Positions 1 through 9,211 of a stretch of DNA of 64,000 nucleotides are shown here, piece by piece. The DNA is from Undibacterium parvum. GTDB taxonomy: Bacteria > Pseudomonadota > Gammaproteobacteria > Burkholderiales > Burkholderiaceae_D. The position numbers and the translations under genes were made by a program. The stretch's first letter is position 1, and every line of letters begins with the position of its first letter. The DNA lies in NCBI RefSeq assembly GCF_003955735.1, contig NZ_CP034464.1:1922001-1986000 (forward strand), given 5' to 3'. The notes under the pieces are model-generated. The model was not told the origin of the DNA, ran no database searches, and saw only the letters and a program-made list of their open reading frames with translations.

Positions 1-1
1 G

Positions 2-2764
2 ACCCAAGACCCGAAACAGCGTGACTACCTGCAAAAAATCCATTTATCTGGGCAACATTTACTCCACATCGTCGATGACATTTTAGATTTTTCAAAAATT
101 GAAGCCGGAAAAATGAGCTTGGAAGCAGTCGATTTTTCACTTCCGCAGCTGCTTAATAATATCGTCAACATGATGGGAAGCAAAATTGCCGCACGCAATT
201 TGACACTACACGTTGATATTGACACGCAGATCGCAAACGAAATGCGCGGTGATCCGCATCGCTTAAGTCAGATCCTGATTAACTACACCAACAATGCGAT
301 CAAATTCACCGAGCGCGGTGAAATTAATATCTTCGTACGCAAACTCAATACCACCCCGAATGGCTGGATGCTGAGATTTGAAGTCGAAGATACCGGCATA
401 GGCATGAGCAAGGAGCAACAAGAAGCCTTGTTCAAATCTTTCCAGCAAGCAGATAGCTCCACCACCAGAAAATATGGCGGCACCGGACTAGGACTGGCCA
501 TCAGCAAACAATTAACCACTATGATGGGCGGCGAAGTCGGTGTCATCAGTGTGCTGGGGCAAGGCAGTACCTTTTGGTTCACTGCACACCTAGAACAAGC
601 CAGCGGGGTGTTGTCGCAAGCTCCTGACATTTTGGATGCGCAAACATCTAGCAGCCGTTTGCAACATTTGGCAGCAACACGTGGAGGAGTAAGGATACTG
701 GTGGTAGAAGATAATCAATTCAATCAACAAATTGCCAGCGAACTGCTGGAAGCAGTGCACTTTACTGTGCTACTGGCAGAAAATGGCCAGCAAGCCATCG
801 ACCTGTTAAAGCACGAAAAAGTCGATTGCATTTTGATGGATATACAGATGCCGGTGATGGGAGGCTTGGAGGCCAGCCGCCTGCTGCGCAAGATGCCTGG
901 TTTAGCCGACTTGCCTATCATCGCCATCACCGCCAATGCGATGCACGAGGACCGCTTGCATTGCCTGGCGGCCGGCATGAACGATTTCATCTCTAAGCCA
1001 TTTGCCCCAGAATTATTTTATAACACCCTAACACGCTGGCTTTCAGCCGATGTCAGCCCTGGTTTAATACCATTCATGGAGGCAGTGCCAGAAATACATG
1101 CGGAAGCTTCCTTGCATGAAGTCACCTACATAGATTTCGCAGTGCTCGCTAAATTATTTAATAACGCGCCTGAAAAAGTCACCAAATTTGCCAAAAAATT
1201 TATCGAATCAGCACAAAAAGGAATGCAGGAATTCGATGATGCCTGCACTAAAAATGATCTCAATGAGCTATGCGCATTGGGCCATAAATTAAAGTCTAGC
1301 GCCCGTACGGTTGGGGCAAATCATTTTGCTGACCTATGCGAGCAACTCGAGCATTTAAAAGGAACTGAAAATTTATCGCAAGCCACGCTGATCGTTAAGG
1401 AACTTCATCCATTGCTAGAAAAAATTACGCAACGCGTGGAGGAATATCTGGCACCGAATACTATAAGCACATCACCGGACACGCTAAAATCAGAAGCCTT
1501 AAAGGAGCATACGCCAACCGTGGCGCTACATCCACATCTGCAACACCTGCAACATCTACATGTCATGATACTAGAAGACGACGCGCTGCAGATGGAGGCC
1601 TCCAGCGCATTATTACGTAGCTTGGGGGTGACGCGGATTGCCAGTTGTGTGGATGGCTACCAAGCCTTAGCCTTAGCGCGCACTTATAATCCCGATCTAC
1701 TCATGTGCGATCTGAACATGCCGGGCATGGACGGTATTTCCTTCTTGCGCCAAGTCGCGGAGCAGGGTTTTTCTGGTGCGGTGATACTCTTGAGTGGGGT
1801 CGATCGCAGTGTCATGAAGGCCGCTGAAAATTTGGCCAAAGCCCATGGTCTGCACTTGCTTGCTGCGATCACTAAACCTCTACAAAAAGAGGCTTTGCTT
1901 TCAGCATTAACGCGCCAACATTCATCTAAACCGAATTTTCAACCACAACAAAAACTCACAGCGTTGTCGGTGTCCGAGCTTCGTCTAGGCTTGGAAGAGG
2001 GCCATGTCGAAGTTTTTTTTCAACCCAAAGTATCGGTCATAGACAAACACGTGGTTGGTGCAGAGTGCCTGGCCCGTTGGCGACACCCGGAGCGCGGCAT
2101 TTTGGGGCCGGCCTGTTTTATACCTGTTCTGGAAGCCCATCAGATGATCAGTATTCTGACCCGCCAAGTGCTGGAAAAGAGCGCTATGCAGTTGGGCAAA
2201 TGGCTGAGCGCGGGACATCAGATTAAGCTCGCTATCAACGTTTCTATGGACGATTTAAACCAGCTAGACCTACCCGAGGAATTTGAGCAGATAGTAAAAC
2301 GTGCAGGCGTGCAACCTTCGCAGATTACTCTGGAATTAACTGAAAGCAGATTGATGGAAAATCTGACGGTCAGTTTAGAAATCCTCACGCGCTTGCGGCT
2401 GAAGGGGTTTAAGTTATCAATTGATGATTTCGGCACTGGATTTTCGACCATGGAAAATCTAAAGCAATTACCGTTTACTGAACTCAAAATTGATAGAGCC
2501 TTTGTCAATGGCGCATCGCAAGATGAAGCCACTCGCGCGATTCTCGATTCAAATATCCAACTTGGCAAAATTTTTAATTTAAATTTGGTTGCGGAAGGCG
2601 TAGAGACGCAACAAGACTGGGATTTAATTGTCGATTCCGGATGCGATGAAGTACAAGGTTTTTTTATTGCCAAGCCCATGCCAGCTCAAGAATTTATAAA
2701 CTGGAAAATTCTCTGGGAAAGCCAACAGACCGCACCTGAACTAGAAACGAATAGCCGTCTATAA
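2..2764 (+). CDS. Hybrid sensor histidine kinase with REC, Hpt, REC and EAL domains (5' end outside window)
   Basis: The reading frame is open from base 2, so the sensory N-terminus lies upstream. In order I see the end of a HisKA domain (DFSKIEAGKM at about 88-117), a HATPase domain (NNAIKF, DTGIGM, GGTGLGLAIS near 290-506), a receiver with its phospho-acceptor Asp at 839-841 (LMDIQMP), an Hpt domain with its His at 1283-1285 (GHKLKSS), a second receiver with Asp at 1709-1711 (CDLNMPG) and a C-terminal EAL domain (about 1990-2720). The EAL domain keeps IDDFGTGFS, ELTES and VAEGVET, but its signature reads ECL rather than EAL, so it may still be an active c-di-GMP phosphodiesterase. A phosphorelay ending in c-di-GMP turnover is inferred. 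The next gene, 19 bases downstream, is a lone receiver that may take phosphate from this Hpt. Confidence 0.93.
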   Translation, partial: TQDPKQRDYLQKIHLSGQHLLHIVDDILDFSKIEAGKMSLEAVDFSLPQLLNNIVNMMGSKIAARNLTLHVDIDTQIANEMRGDPHRLSQILINYTNNAIKFTERGEINIFVRKLNTTPNGWMLRFEVEDTGIGMSKEQQEALFKSFQQADSSTTRKYGGTGLGLAISKQLTTMMGGEVGVISVLGQGSTFWFTAHLEQASGVLSQAPDILDAQTSSSRLQHLAATRGGVRILVVEDNQFNQQIASELLEAVHFTVLLAENGQQAIDLLKHEKVDCILMDIQMPVMGGLEASRLLRKMPGLADLPIIAITANAMHEDRLHCLAAGMNDFISKPFAPELFYNTLTRWLSADVSPGLIPFMEAVPEIHAEASLHEVTYIDFAVLAKLFNNAPEKVTKFAKKFIESAQKGMQEFDDACTKNDLNELCALGHKLKSSARTVGANHFADLCEQLEHLKGTENLSQATLIVKELHPLLEKITQRVEEYLAPNTISTSPDTLKSEALKEHTPTVALHPHLQHLQHLHVMILEDDALQMEASSALLRSLGVTRIASCVDGYQALALARTYNPDLLMCDLNMPGMDGISFLRQVAEQGFSGAVILLSGVDRSVMKAAENLAKAHGLHLLAAITKPLQKEALLSALTRQHSSKPNFQPQQKLTALSVSELRLGLEEGHVEVFFQPKVSVIDKHVVGAECLARWRHPERGILGPACFIPVLEAHQMISILTRQVLEKSAMQLGKWLSAGHQIKLAINVSMDDLNQLDLPEEFEQIVKRAGVQPSQITLELTESRLMENLTVSLEILTRLRLKGFKLSIDDFGTGFSTMENLKQLPFTELKIDRAFVNGASQDEATRAILDSNIQLGKIFNLNLVAEGVETQQDWDLIVDSGCDEVQGFFIAKPMPAQEFINWKILWESQQTAPELETNSRL

Positions 2765-2783
2765 ATGAAGAGAGAAACATACA

Positions 2784-3197
2784 ATGAAAACCACCATGCA
2801 ACAGCAAGATATAGCTTTAAAAGTAATGATTATCGACGATGATGAATTTCAAATCGAATTTGTCAGCGAACTATTGAGTGAGCTAGGCATAGATCAAATA
2901 ATTTCAGCTAGCGGCGGACAAAGCGGCTTAAATATTTTTGATAAAACACAAAAAAAACCAGATTTATTGATTTGCGACATACAAATGCCAGACATCGATG
3001 GCTTTGAATTTATGCGTGCTCTGGGCGAGCGCAACTACCAGGGCGGGGTCATCTTAATGTCGGGCCAAGGCGCTAAAGTACTGTATACCGCCTCTCTGGT
3101 AGCACAACTATCACGTCAAAATTTTCTTGGGACGATAGAAAAACCTATGCAAAAAACTGATTTGGAAAAAGCCATTGCCCAATTATTAAATCCGTAA
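2784..3197 (+). CDS. Single-domain response regulator (receiver only)
   Basis: A 137-residue protein made of one receiver domain with no output domain. The acidic pocket is MIIDDDE, the phospho-acceptor Asp sits in LICDIQMPDIDG, the conserved switch Ser is in LMSGQG and the Lys in IEKPMQK. A GAGAG-like ribosome site precedes the ATG. It lies 19 bases after the hybrid kinase on the same strand and is followed by a strong terminator, so the two form an operon. It resembles the second receiver of the kinase (VILLSG / VILMSG, ITKPLQK / IEKPMQK), which suggests domain duplication. It probably acts as a phosphate sink or a diffusible partner of the phosphorelay; this is inferred. Confidence 0.9.
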   Translation: MKTTMQQQDIALKVMIIDDDEFQIEFVSELLSELGIDQIISASGGQSGLNIFDKTQKKPDLLICDIQMPDIDGFEFMRALGERNYQGGVILMSGQGAKVLYTASLVAQLSRQNFLGTIEKPMQKTDLEKAIAQLLNP

Positions 3198-3214
3198 TTT
3201 GACATTTAAAATAC

Positions 3215-3249
3215 AAATGGGGGTCGCTATCGCAACCCCCATTTTTTTT
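3215..3249 (+). terminator. Rho-independent terminator after the kinase/receiver operon
   Basis: Perfect 9-bp stem, 3215-3223 with 3236-3244, containing five G:C pairs and followed by a T run to 3249. It lies 18 bases after the receiver stop codon. The A residues on the other side let it also serve the convergent receptor gene. Confidence 0.9.
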
Positions 3250-3267
3250 ACACATTAAGCTTGCTGC

Positions 3268-5670
3268 TTAAAATTTCATCCAGAGGCGTGCGAAGTAGGC
3301 CGTACCATTTAAACCGAATTGCACGCTATCGTATTTAAAGCCGTTGTCGGTTTCATTCGGATTTTGCTCACTAGGTTTGACGTTGAAAATATTATTCACG
3401 CCCAAAGTCAATTTAGTACGCTCGTTGAAAGCATAGGTCAAACTAGTATCTGCCGAAGTTTTTGGTGCGTAATAGGCGTTAGGAACACCAGCGGCGGTAC
3501 CAGAAAATGTCCCCAAGGTTTGCTCGCCAAAATGGATAATTTTGAAATCACCGGCCCAAGCGCCTTGACTGTAATCAAACCCTAAAGTGGCCTTCAGACG
3601 TGGTCCACCTTGCTCAATAAACAGACGTTCGCGCTCAGACAATAAGACATCTTCAAAGCCACGCAGCGAAGGAGGTGCCTTTACATCGGTCACTTCTGTT
3701 TTACTGTAGTTCAGACCTAGGTAAGTGGAAAGTTTACCCGATCCTAAGTTCGCTTTATGCGATGCCGTTAGATCTAAGCCCTGGGTTTTGGTATTGATAG
3801 AGTTGACGAAGAACTGCGCCTGTCCAACGCCTAAGGCACCCAAAGTTGCTCCCAATGCGGGATAATTATTCGAATCAAAACGCCCCGATAACACGATACG
3901 ATCTGAAATATCAATACGATAAACGTCAGCAGTAATCGCGAATGTATTGCTAGGTTTAAGCGTAATTCCGAAACTATAATTTTTAGATTTTTCTTCTTTC
4001 AATTTAGGAATGCCCGCAGCATTTGCGACCGTTCCGCCGTTCGGGGCTAACACTACATCGGTAGGAACTCCTCCAATAAAATCAGTAAATGTCGATGAAA
4101 AATACACTTGCTGCAAAGAGGGCGCGCGAAAACCTGTGCTTAAGGATCCACGCAACATCGTACTGTCAGTGAGCTGATAACTGCCAGCCAATTTACCTGT
4201 AAGGGTAGAACCAAAGTCGCTATAATGCTCCGCACGTATCGCAGTTTGCACCTTAAATTGCTTGCTTATATCCGTTTCTACATCAACATAGGCGGCGATA
4301 CTGTTACGGCTTTGATTGGTTCTATCGGCTTGTTGAAACCCGGGAAATCCTTGACTACCTGCATTCCCCCCAAACCCTACACCATCAGCATCAATATACG
4401 AGCCAGGTTCGCCAGCAGAAATCTTATAATTTTCACGTCTATATTCACCACCAAAGGCAAAATTAACACCGTTCATAAAGCCGCTGTAAAAACGACTGAA
4501 ATCAAGATTAGTCGTTGCCTGGGAAAAAGAAAATCCACCAGCATCAAAGGAGCTCGGGCTAATCCCCTTTCCGCCCGCCAATAAATCTTTGTTGGCAATT
4601 GAAGCATTGAGCGTATTGCTAATGTTATACATCAACTCATTGTAACCATAGGTCTGTGACAAATCAGCAGTCCACTCGCCCAGTTGCCAACGATAACCGG
4701 CAGTACCATACACATCATTGATCTCACCATTAATATAGGGTACGAAACCGTTTGGATACATCGCAGCAGAATTGCGACTAGGAATGTCGTCGGTTCCATT
4801 TCTACCCCATGCTGCAGAAGATGCCTTTCTATGTTGTGCACCCAGCGTGAAATAAAATTTATTCCCTTCTCCATTTGGTAGTTCACCATTCAAATAGACC
4901 GTACTTCCCTGTACTTTGGTGTCACCGATAGTCCGCAAATCGCCTGGTTCAGCTCGGTTAGAACGTCCTCTGTCGTTGTATTCTACGGTGATCCCAAGTA
5001 CGCCCTGATTGCCTATCCCTACCCCACAATAGGCAGAAGGCAAATAACTCTTTCCGTCACCCACTGAATACTGGCTATAACCGAATACAGCCTCACAACC
5101 TAAACTCTTTTTTAAACCTATATCCATAACACCAGCAATCGCATCCGAGCCATACTGAGCCGCTGCACCATCTCGCAAAATCTGCACATTGCTAATCGCC
5201 ATCATAGGAATGGCATTTAGATCGGTTCCTGTGTTACCTCGATTGCGAGCACCAAATAAATTGACCAGCGCTGTCGTATGTCTGCGCTTGCCATTGACCA
5301 GTACTAAAGTCTGATCTGAGCCTAGGCCACGTAAAGCCGCCGAATCAATCAAATCAGCACCATCTGCCCCAGTTTGCCGGGTGGAGTTAAAGGAGGGAGA
5401 TAAATACTGCAAAGTTTGCGCCAGATCGAACTGTCCGCCTTGCTCCGCGACCTTAGATAAGGAAATAAAATCAACTGGCAATGGCGTATTGGTTGAAGAA
5501 GAATTTGCACGACGCGAACCCACTACGCTCACCGTAACTGTTGCGGTCGTCGACTCAGTCGCATTGTCGGTAACTGGAGTATTTTGAGCAAAGCTAATAT
5601 AAGGTGTAAGCGCAGTCACTGTGCCCGCGCCATACAAGGCGAGCAGAACAGCTTTTCTTATTGCTATCAT
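3268..5670 (-). CDS. TonB-dependent outer-membrane receptor
   Basis: An 800-residue receptor with a signal peptide ending near ISFAQ, a TonB-box-like stretch (TVTVSVVGSR), a plug domain with ALRGLGSDQTLVLVNGKRR and ILRDGAAAQYGSDAIAGV, and a C-terminal beta-barrel ending in an aromatic residue (LWMKF), as needed for barrel assembly. Length is normal for the family. It imports a scarce ligand using TonB energy; the ligand cannot be read from sequence. The BtuF-like binding protein gene lies just upstream on the same strand, which suggests a cobalamin or metal-chelate ligand, but I found no cobalamin riboswitch in the 410-base leader. An AGGA ribosome site precedes the ATG. Confidence 0.92.
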   Translation of the reverse strand: MIAIRKAVLLALYGAGTVTALTPYISFAQNTPVTDNATESTTATVTVSVVGSRRANSSSTNTPLPVDFISLSKVAEQGGQFDLAQTLQYLSPSFNSTRQTGADGADLIDSAALRGLGSDQTLVLVNGKRRHTTALVNLFGARNRGNTGTDLNAIPMMAISNVQILRDGAAAQYGSDAIAGVMDIGLKKSLGCEAVFGYSQYSVGDGKSYLPSAYCGVGIGNQGVLGITVEYNDRGRSNRAEPGDLRTIGDTKVQGSTVYLNGELPNGEGNKFYFTLGAQHRKASSAAWGRNGTDDIPSRNSAAMYPNGFVPYINGEINDVYGTAGYRWQLGEWTADLSQTYGYNELMYNISNTLNASIANKDLLAGGKGISPSSFDAGGFSFSQATTNLDFSRFYSGFMNGVNFAFGGEYRRENYKISAGEPGSYIDADGVGFGGNAGSQGFPGFQQADRTNQSRNSIAAYVDVETDISKQFKVQTAIRAEHYSDFGSTLTGKLAGSYQLTDSTMLRGSLSTGFRAPSLQQVYFSSTFTDFIGGVPTDVVLAPNGGTVANAAGIPKLKEEKSKNYSFGITLKPSNTFAITADVYRIDISDRIVLSGRFDSNNYPALGATLGALGVGQAQFFVNSINTKTQGLDLTASHKANLGSGKLSTYLGLNYSKTEVTDVKAPPSLRGFEDVLLSERERLFIEQGGPRLKATLGFDYSQGAWAGDFKIIHFGEQTLGTFSGTAAGVPNAYYAPKTSADTSLTYAFNERTKLTLGVNNIFNVKPSEQNPNETDNGFKYDSVQFGLNGTAYFARLWMKF

Positions 5671-6080
5671 AGAAAAATCCTAAAGTTTGATTTAAATCTA
5701 TGCCTTCCGAAATTCAAGACAGGCGCGTATCGTCAATGCATATTCCCAATAAACGCTAGTTCACAGACACGAGGCCAGCGTCAATACAGCAAATTAGGAG
5801 TCATACTTGAGCATGCTTTTGAGTATCCCTGTGCCCAGACTTTGAAGTCAAGGAGGCTGTCTCTTTTAAGAATAAGCCGAGGTGGCCAATAGCTAGAAAT
5901 CCGTGCAGTACACCGATAAAAATTTAGTTAATTGAGAATTAACAGGTTTAAGCAAGCTATCTATCGAGCATGATCGAATTTTATTCGACCATAAAATTGT
6001 TACAAAATATTGCGATTCCTCATATTTCCACATAATTGTTAAGCAAATCAGCCGAGTACGGTCGCGTTCGAAGCAAACTT
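5671..6080. other. Intergenic leader of the TonB-dependent receptor; no gene seen
   Basis: This 410-base stretch is the 5' region of the receptor gene on the minus strand. It should hold the receptor promoter. I looked for conserved riboswitch blocks (cobalamin, TPP, FMN) on the minus strand and did not find them, and no open frame here looks like a protein. Confidence 0.5.
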
Positions 6081-6863
6081 TTATAGGCTGCGAAGGTATT
6101 TCAAACCTGCGATTGCTCGACTGCCATACCACGAGAGCATCTCCCCATCCAGCAGGCGAACTGGTTTTGAGAGCTGCTGCTGCAAGTCAGCCACGTGCTT
6201 CTCAGAAAAGCGATATGGTTCACTAGAAAGCACAACACCATCGATTTGCGATAGTACGTCGGCGTTCCATTCAAATACCGGATATCGATTTTGCGAACTC
6301 GGCGAACGCCAGGTTTCCCAACCAATTAAACTGAGCATATTCGAAATATACGTGTCAGAGGCAATACTCATCCAGGGGTCTTTCCAGATGCAATACAGCA
6401 GCCTTTGCCTAGACTTAATCGGTCCAAGTTCAGCGTAAGCCAGCTCAAACTCAGTACACAATTTTTCAGCCTGCAACTGCACCTGAAAAATCCCTCCTAG
6501 CAGACGATAAAGTGCAAGATTATCTCTTACCGTAAGTGGATGAGTAACGATGACGCTAGGAATAAATGTGCTCAGCAAATCCACAACCGGTTTCTGGTTC
6601 TCGTCTATATTAACCAATAAATGAGTAGGTGCAAGTTGCCGAATTTTTTCAACATCAACATCTTTGGTGCCACCAACTTTAGGAATCTGTTTCACCAAAT
6701 TTTTAGGGTGGATACAAAAACCAGTGCGCCCCACCATATATTGCGCAAGGCCGAGATCACACAGTAGTTCGGTAATGGAAGGAACCAGACTAAGGATACG
6801 AGGAGTGCCTGACTCCAAAGAAATTGCGTGGTGCCTTTGCCCGATTGCATCAATGAATTCCAT
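6081..6863 (-). CDS. BtuF-like helical-backbone metal/cobalamin-binding protein, no signal peptide
   Basis: A 260-residue protein of the BtuF/TroA-like periplasmic-binding family: ILSLVPSITELLCDLGL, VVGRTGFC-like block and VGGTKDVDVEKIRQLAPTHL are the typical N-terminal lobe. There is no signal peptide, so as written it would stay in the cytoplasm, a form also known in other beta-proteobacteria. The ATG overlaps the stop of the upstream SDR gene (TGATG on the minus strand), which points to translational coupling. No permease or ATPase gene is nearby. A role in corrinoid or metal handling is inferred from family and from the receptor gene downstream. Confidence 0.8.
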   Translation of the reverse strand: MEFIDAIGQRHHAISLESGTPRILSLVPSITELLCDLGLAQYMVGRTGFCIHPKNLVKQIPKVGGTKDVDVEKIRQLAPTHLLVNIDENQKPVVDLLSTFIPSVIVTHPLTVRDNLALYRLLGGIFQVQLQAEKLCTEFELAYAELGPIKSRQRLLYCIWKDPWMSIASDTYISNMLSLIGWETWRSPSSQNRYPVFEWNADVLSQIDGVVLSSEPYRFSEKHVADLQQQLSKPVRLLDGEMLSWYGSRAIAGLKYLRSL

Positions 6864-7639
6864 CAGATTTTCGTTCTAGATTTTTGTGGTGCATTTAGGA
6901 AAATATAGTCATAGAGCCAATTTGGCAATATACGTAATAATTTGGCGATTCCTGCCATTTGCCAAGGGATCACTTTATATGATTTACCTGATGCTATCGC
7001 CTCGACCGCAGCCGTCGCAAATTTATCCACAGGCATCAAAAAAGGCATGGCGTAGGTATTTAGCTTGGTCATCGGGGTATCGATATATCCAGGCACGATA
7101 GTCACCACGCGTATTCCACTTGCGGCGAGCCCAACGCGCAAGGACTCGCAATAACTGATGACCGCGGCCTTCGATGCGCTATACGCTTCAGCCCCCGGCA
7201 ATCCGCGGATACCGGCGACACTGGCAATTCCGACCAAGCGACATGATTGCGTCGTAGCATGCGGCTTCATATTTTCAATAAATGGAGCAAAACTCGCCAC
7301 TGTTGCGACAAGATTGGTCTGTATAACACGCTCAAAAACCGCGAGATCTTCGGTATATTCAGTCAATGTCCCAACAGAAATACCCGCATTCGCAATCACA
7401 ATATTAACTACGCCATGTAAGTCTATAAAATTTGCGGCGGCAGCAGACAAGGCAGCATGATCAGTCACGTCCAAGGCATACACGCTATGCAGCTCCGGAT
7501 TGACTAGACTTGAGCGCAATTGCTCCAGCAGATCGCTGCGACGCGCAACTAAGCCAAGTTTAGCGCCCTGTTTTGCATACTGCGCAGCCAGTGCAGCCCC
7601 AATACCTGAGGACGCTCCGGTGATGAATACGGTCGTCAT
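6863..7639 (-). CDS. Short-chain dehydrogenase/reductase (SDR family)
   Basis: A 258-residue classical SDR oxidoreductase. It has the nucleotide-binding motif TGASSGIG (residues 7-14), NAG (84-86), and the catalytic Ser140, Tyr153 and Lys157 (YSASK). An Arg-rich stretch after beta-2 (VARRSD) favours NADPH. The substrate cannot be told; the C-terminus (WLYDYIFLN) looks membrane-associating, as in SDRs acting on lipids or quinones. It is the first gene of a coupled pair with the BtuF-like gene. An SDR downstream of argS and dsbA is a common arrangement in Burkholderiales. Confidence 0.88.
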   Translation of the reverse strand: MTTVFITGASSGIGAALAAQYAKQGAKLGLVARRSDLLEQLRSSLVNPELHSVYALDVTDHAALSAAAANFIDLHGVVNIVIANAGISVGTLTEYTEDLAVFERVIQTNLVATVASFAPFIENMKPHATTQSCRLVGIASVAGIRGLPGAEAYSASKAAVISYCESLRVGLAASGIRVVTIVPGYIDTPMTKLNTYAMPFLMPVDKFATAAVEAIASGKSYKVIPWQMAGIAKLLRILPNWLYDYIFLNAPQKSRTKI

Positions 7640-7745
7640 TTTTCACATTTCCATAAAATTGATGCAAATTTTTGTGACTCAATACTCTTAGCTATTTTTC
7701 GATACTGCAGCGGAACTCAAAGCATTTTATTAAATCGACTTATTC

Positions 7746-7775
7746 AAAAAAAATCCGCCTTAACCGGCGGATTTT
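7746..7775 (-). terminator. Rho-independent terminator after dsbA
   Basis: Perfect 10-bp stem, 7750-7759 with 7766-7775 (core ATCCGCC/GGCGGAT). On the minus strand it is followed by a run of eight T. It lies 20 bases after the dsbA stop codon. Confidence 0.88.
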
Positions 7776-7794
7776 CTATTTATATCAACAATAT

Positions 7795-8511
7795 CTATTT
7801 TTTCTTGGCTACTGCTTTCGCAGGATCCGCGGCTTGCGCTGTTGAATTTTTCTCTTTTTGTACCTTTGCGAGCAACCAATCCAAGACTGGGAATACCGCT
7901 TGATTTTGCGCTTGCTCGGTAACTCTACCCATCGTCACTGCAGCCATTGCTGGGGCCGTAATGTAACGTCCGTCTATGGCAAGCATAGGGACTGAATCAA
8001 CTTGGAAGGCAGTCATCAATTGCGCAGCACGGCTAAGCTTGCTTTGAATGGCGAAAGAATTGTACACATCTAGAAATTTTTGTTTATCTATGCCCGATTT
8101 AGCCACAAACTCCATGACGTCAGCATCCGTTTGCAAACGATTACGGTCTACGTGATAGGCATTGAATACTTTAATATGAAACTCATCAATTTTCCCCATA
8201 GCCTCTAGAGAATAGTAGAGTTTTTGTTGACTGGTCAGTCCGTGAAAATTGACGTGTACACGTTTAAAAACGATATTGTCGCCCTGTTTTTTTACCCATT
8301 CTGCGAGCAAAGGTTCAAGCGCGTTGCAATGTGGGCAAAAATATCCAAAAAATTCTATGACTTCAATTTTTTTCCCGCTATCAACTGACTGTGGGCGCTC
8401 TAGTAATTTATATTCTTTACCGTTTTCAGGATTGCCAACCGCCGCACTTGCACCTATTGCGATAAAACCTAAGCTCAGTAATATCAGCAAATGTCGAATT
8501 AAACGCATCAT
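7795..8511 (-). CDS. dsbA: Thiol:disulfide interchange protein DsbA
   Basis: A 238-residue periplasmic oxidoreductase that forms disulfides in exported proteins. It has a signal peptide (cleavage near GASA-A), a thioredoxin fold with the active site CPHC (Cys59 and Cys62, in FFGYFCPHCN), a helical insertion and the cis-proline loop (VDSVPML). The Lys/Ala-rich tail (AKAVAKKK) is seen in beta-proteobacterial homologues. An AAGGAA ribosome site precedes two successive ATG codons. It follows the SPOR-protein gene by 24 bases and probably shares a transcript with it and argS; a strong terminator follows. Confidence 0.95.
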   Translation of the reverse strand: MMRLIRHLLILLSLGFIAIGASAAVGNPENGKEYKLLERPQSVDSGKKIEVIEFFGYFCPHCNALEPLLAEWVKKQGDNIVFKRVHVNFHGLTSQQKLYYSLEAMGKIDEFHIKVFNAYHVDRNRLQTDADVMEFVAKSGIDKQKFLDVYNSFAIQSKLSRAAQLMTAFQVDSVPMLAIDGRYITAPAMAAVTMGRVTEQAQNQAVFPVLDWLLAKVQKEKNSTAQAADPAKAVAKKK

Positions 8512-8535
8512 ATTTCCTTGTAATTGATTAAGTCA

Positions 8536-9189
8536 TTATTTAGCCGTACGAACCACGGCCACATCCACACTATTTTCAGACAATTTACTACGCATACGGT
8601 TCATTGTTTCTAGCTGAGCAAACGGTCCTATCCTGACACGATAGAGGGCTCCGTTGTCTGAGGCTTTTTCACTAATTTTTGCCTCAAATCCAAGTAAGGC
8701 CAATTTTGCCCTCGCGCTCTCCGCATCAGCCAACTCTCTAAATGCGCCAGCCTGTAAAAAATAGACATATTTGTCGTCAGCGACATCGGTTTTCGAGGCT
8801 GAATCAGGGGTTTTAGTTTCCGGCTTATCCTGAGCTTTCTCTATATTTTTTTCTGCGGGAGCAGGAGTCGGTTTAGTCTCGGCTTTTACTTCCGCCACTT
8901 TCGCCGCAGTTTCGGCAGGCTTACTAGTATCAATCGCTTTAGCAAGCTCTTTCGCTGCTTCTTTCACGGCGTCCTTGCTACCATACAAAGGCTTATTTGG
9001 GTCTTGCATTTGCGCCGCAGGTACATCGGCCTTATCTGCCTTAATATTCTTGTTCGTGAAAGGCATGGAGGTTTTTGTGATCAATAAAGCCACTGCCACC
9101 GCTATACCGAGACCGATAACTAATCCCAGGATCAAGCCCATGAGTGTACCGCCATCCTGGCGTGACAAATATTTTCGATGAAGTTTCAT
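8536..9189 (-). CDS. SPOR-domain membrane protein (FtsN-like)
   Basis: A 217-residue inner-membrane protein with a short cytoplasmic N-terminus, one transmembrane helix (LILGLVIGLGIAVAVALLI), a long Lys/Ala/Pro/Glu-rich periplasmic linker and a C-terminal SPOR domain (YFLQAGAF ... ALYRVRIGPF), which binds denuded peptidoglycan at division septa. I chose the ATG at 9189 because GGAGA lies just upstream on the minus strand; the frame stays open further but would then overlap argS. The topology matches FtsN, and homologues between argS and dsbA are sometimes called FtsN, but the name is not certain. Confidence 0.9.
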   Translation of the reverse strand: MKLHRKYLSRQDGGTLMGLILGLVIGLGIAVAVALLITKTSMPFTNKNIKADKADVPAAQMQDPNKPLYGSKDAVKEAAKELAKAIDTSKPAETAAKVAEVKAETKPTPAPAEKNIEKAQDKPETKTPDSASKTDVADDKYVYFLQAGAFRELADAESARAKLALLGFEAKISEKASDNGALYRVRIGPFAQLETMNRMRSKLSENSVDVAVVRTAK

Positions 9190-9211
9190 GCGTCTCCGTT
9201 TTAAAATTTCA

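Noticed and set aside
5671..5960. Possible cobalamin riboswitch before the TonB-dependent receptor (minus strand has GGCCACC and TTGGGAATATGC)
   Set aside because: The conserved blocks are not in the right order or spacing, and the GCCACTG core is missing.
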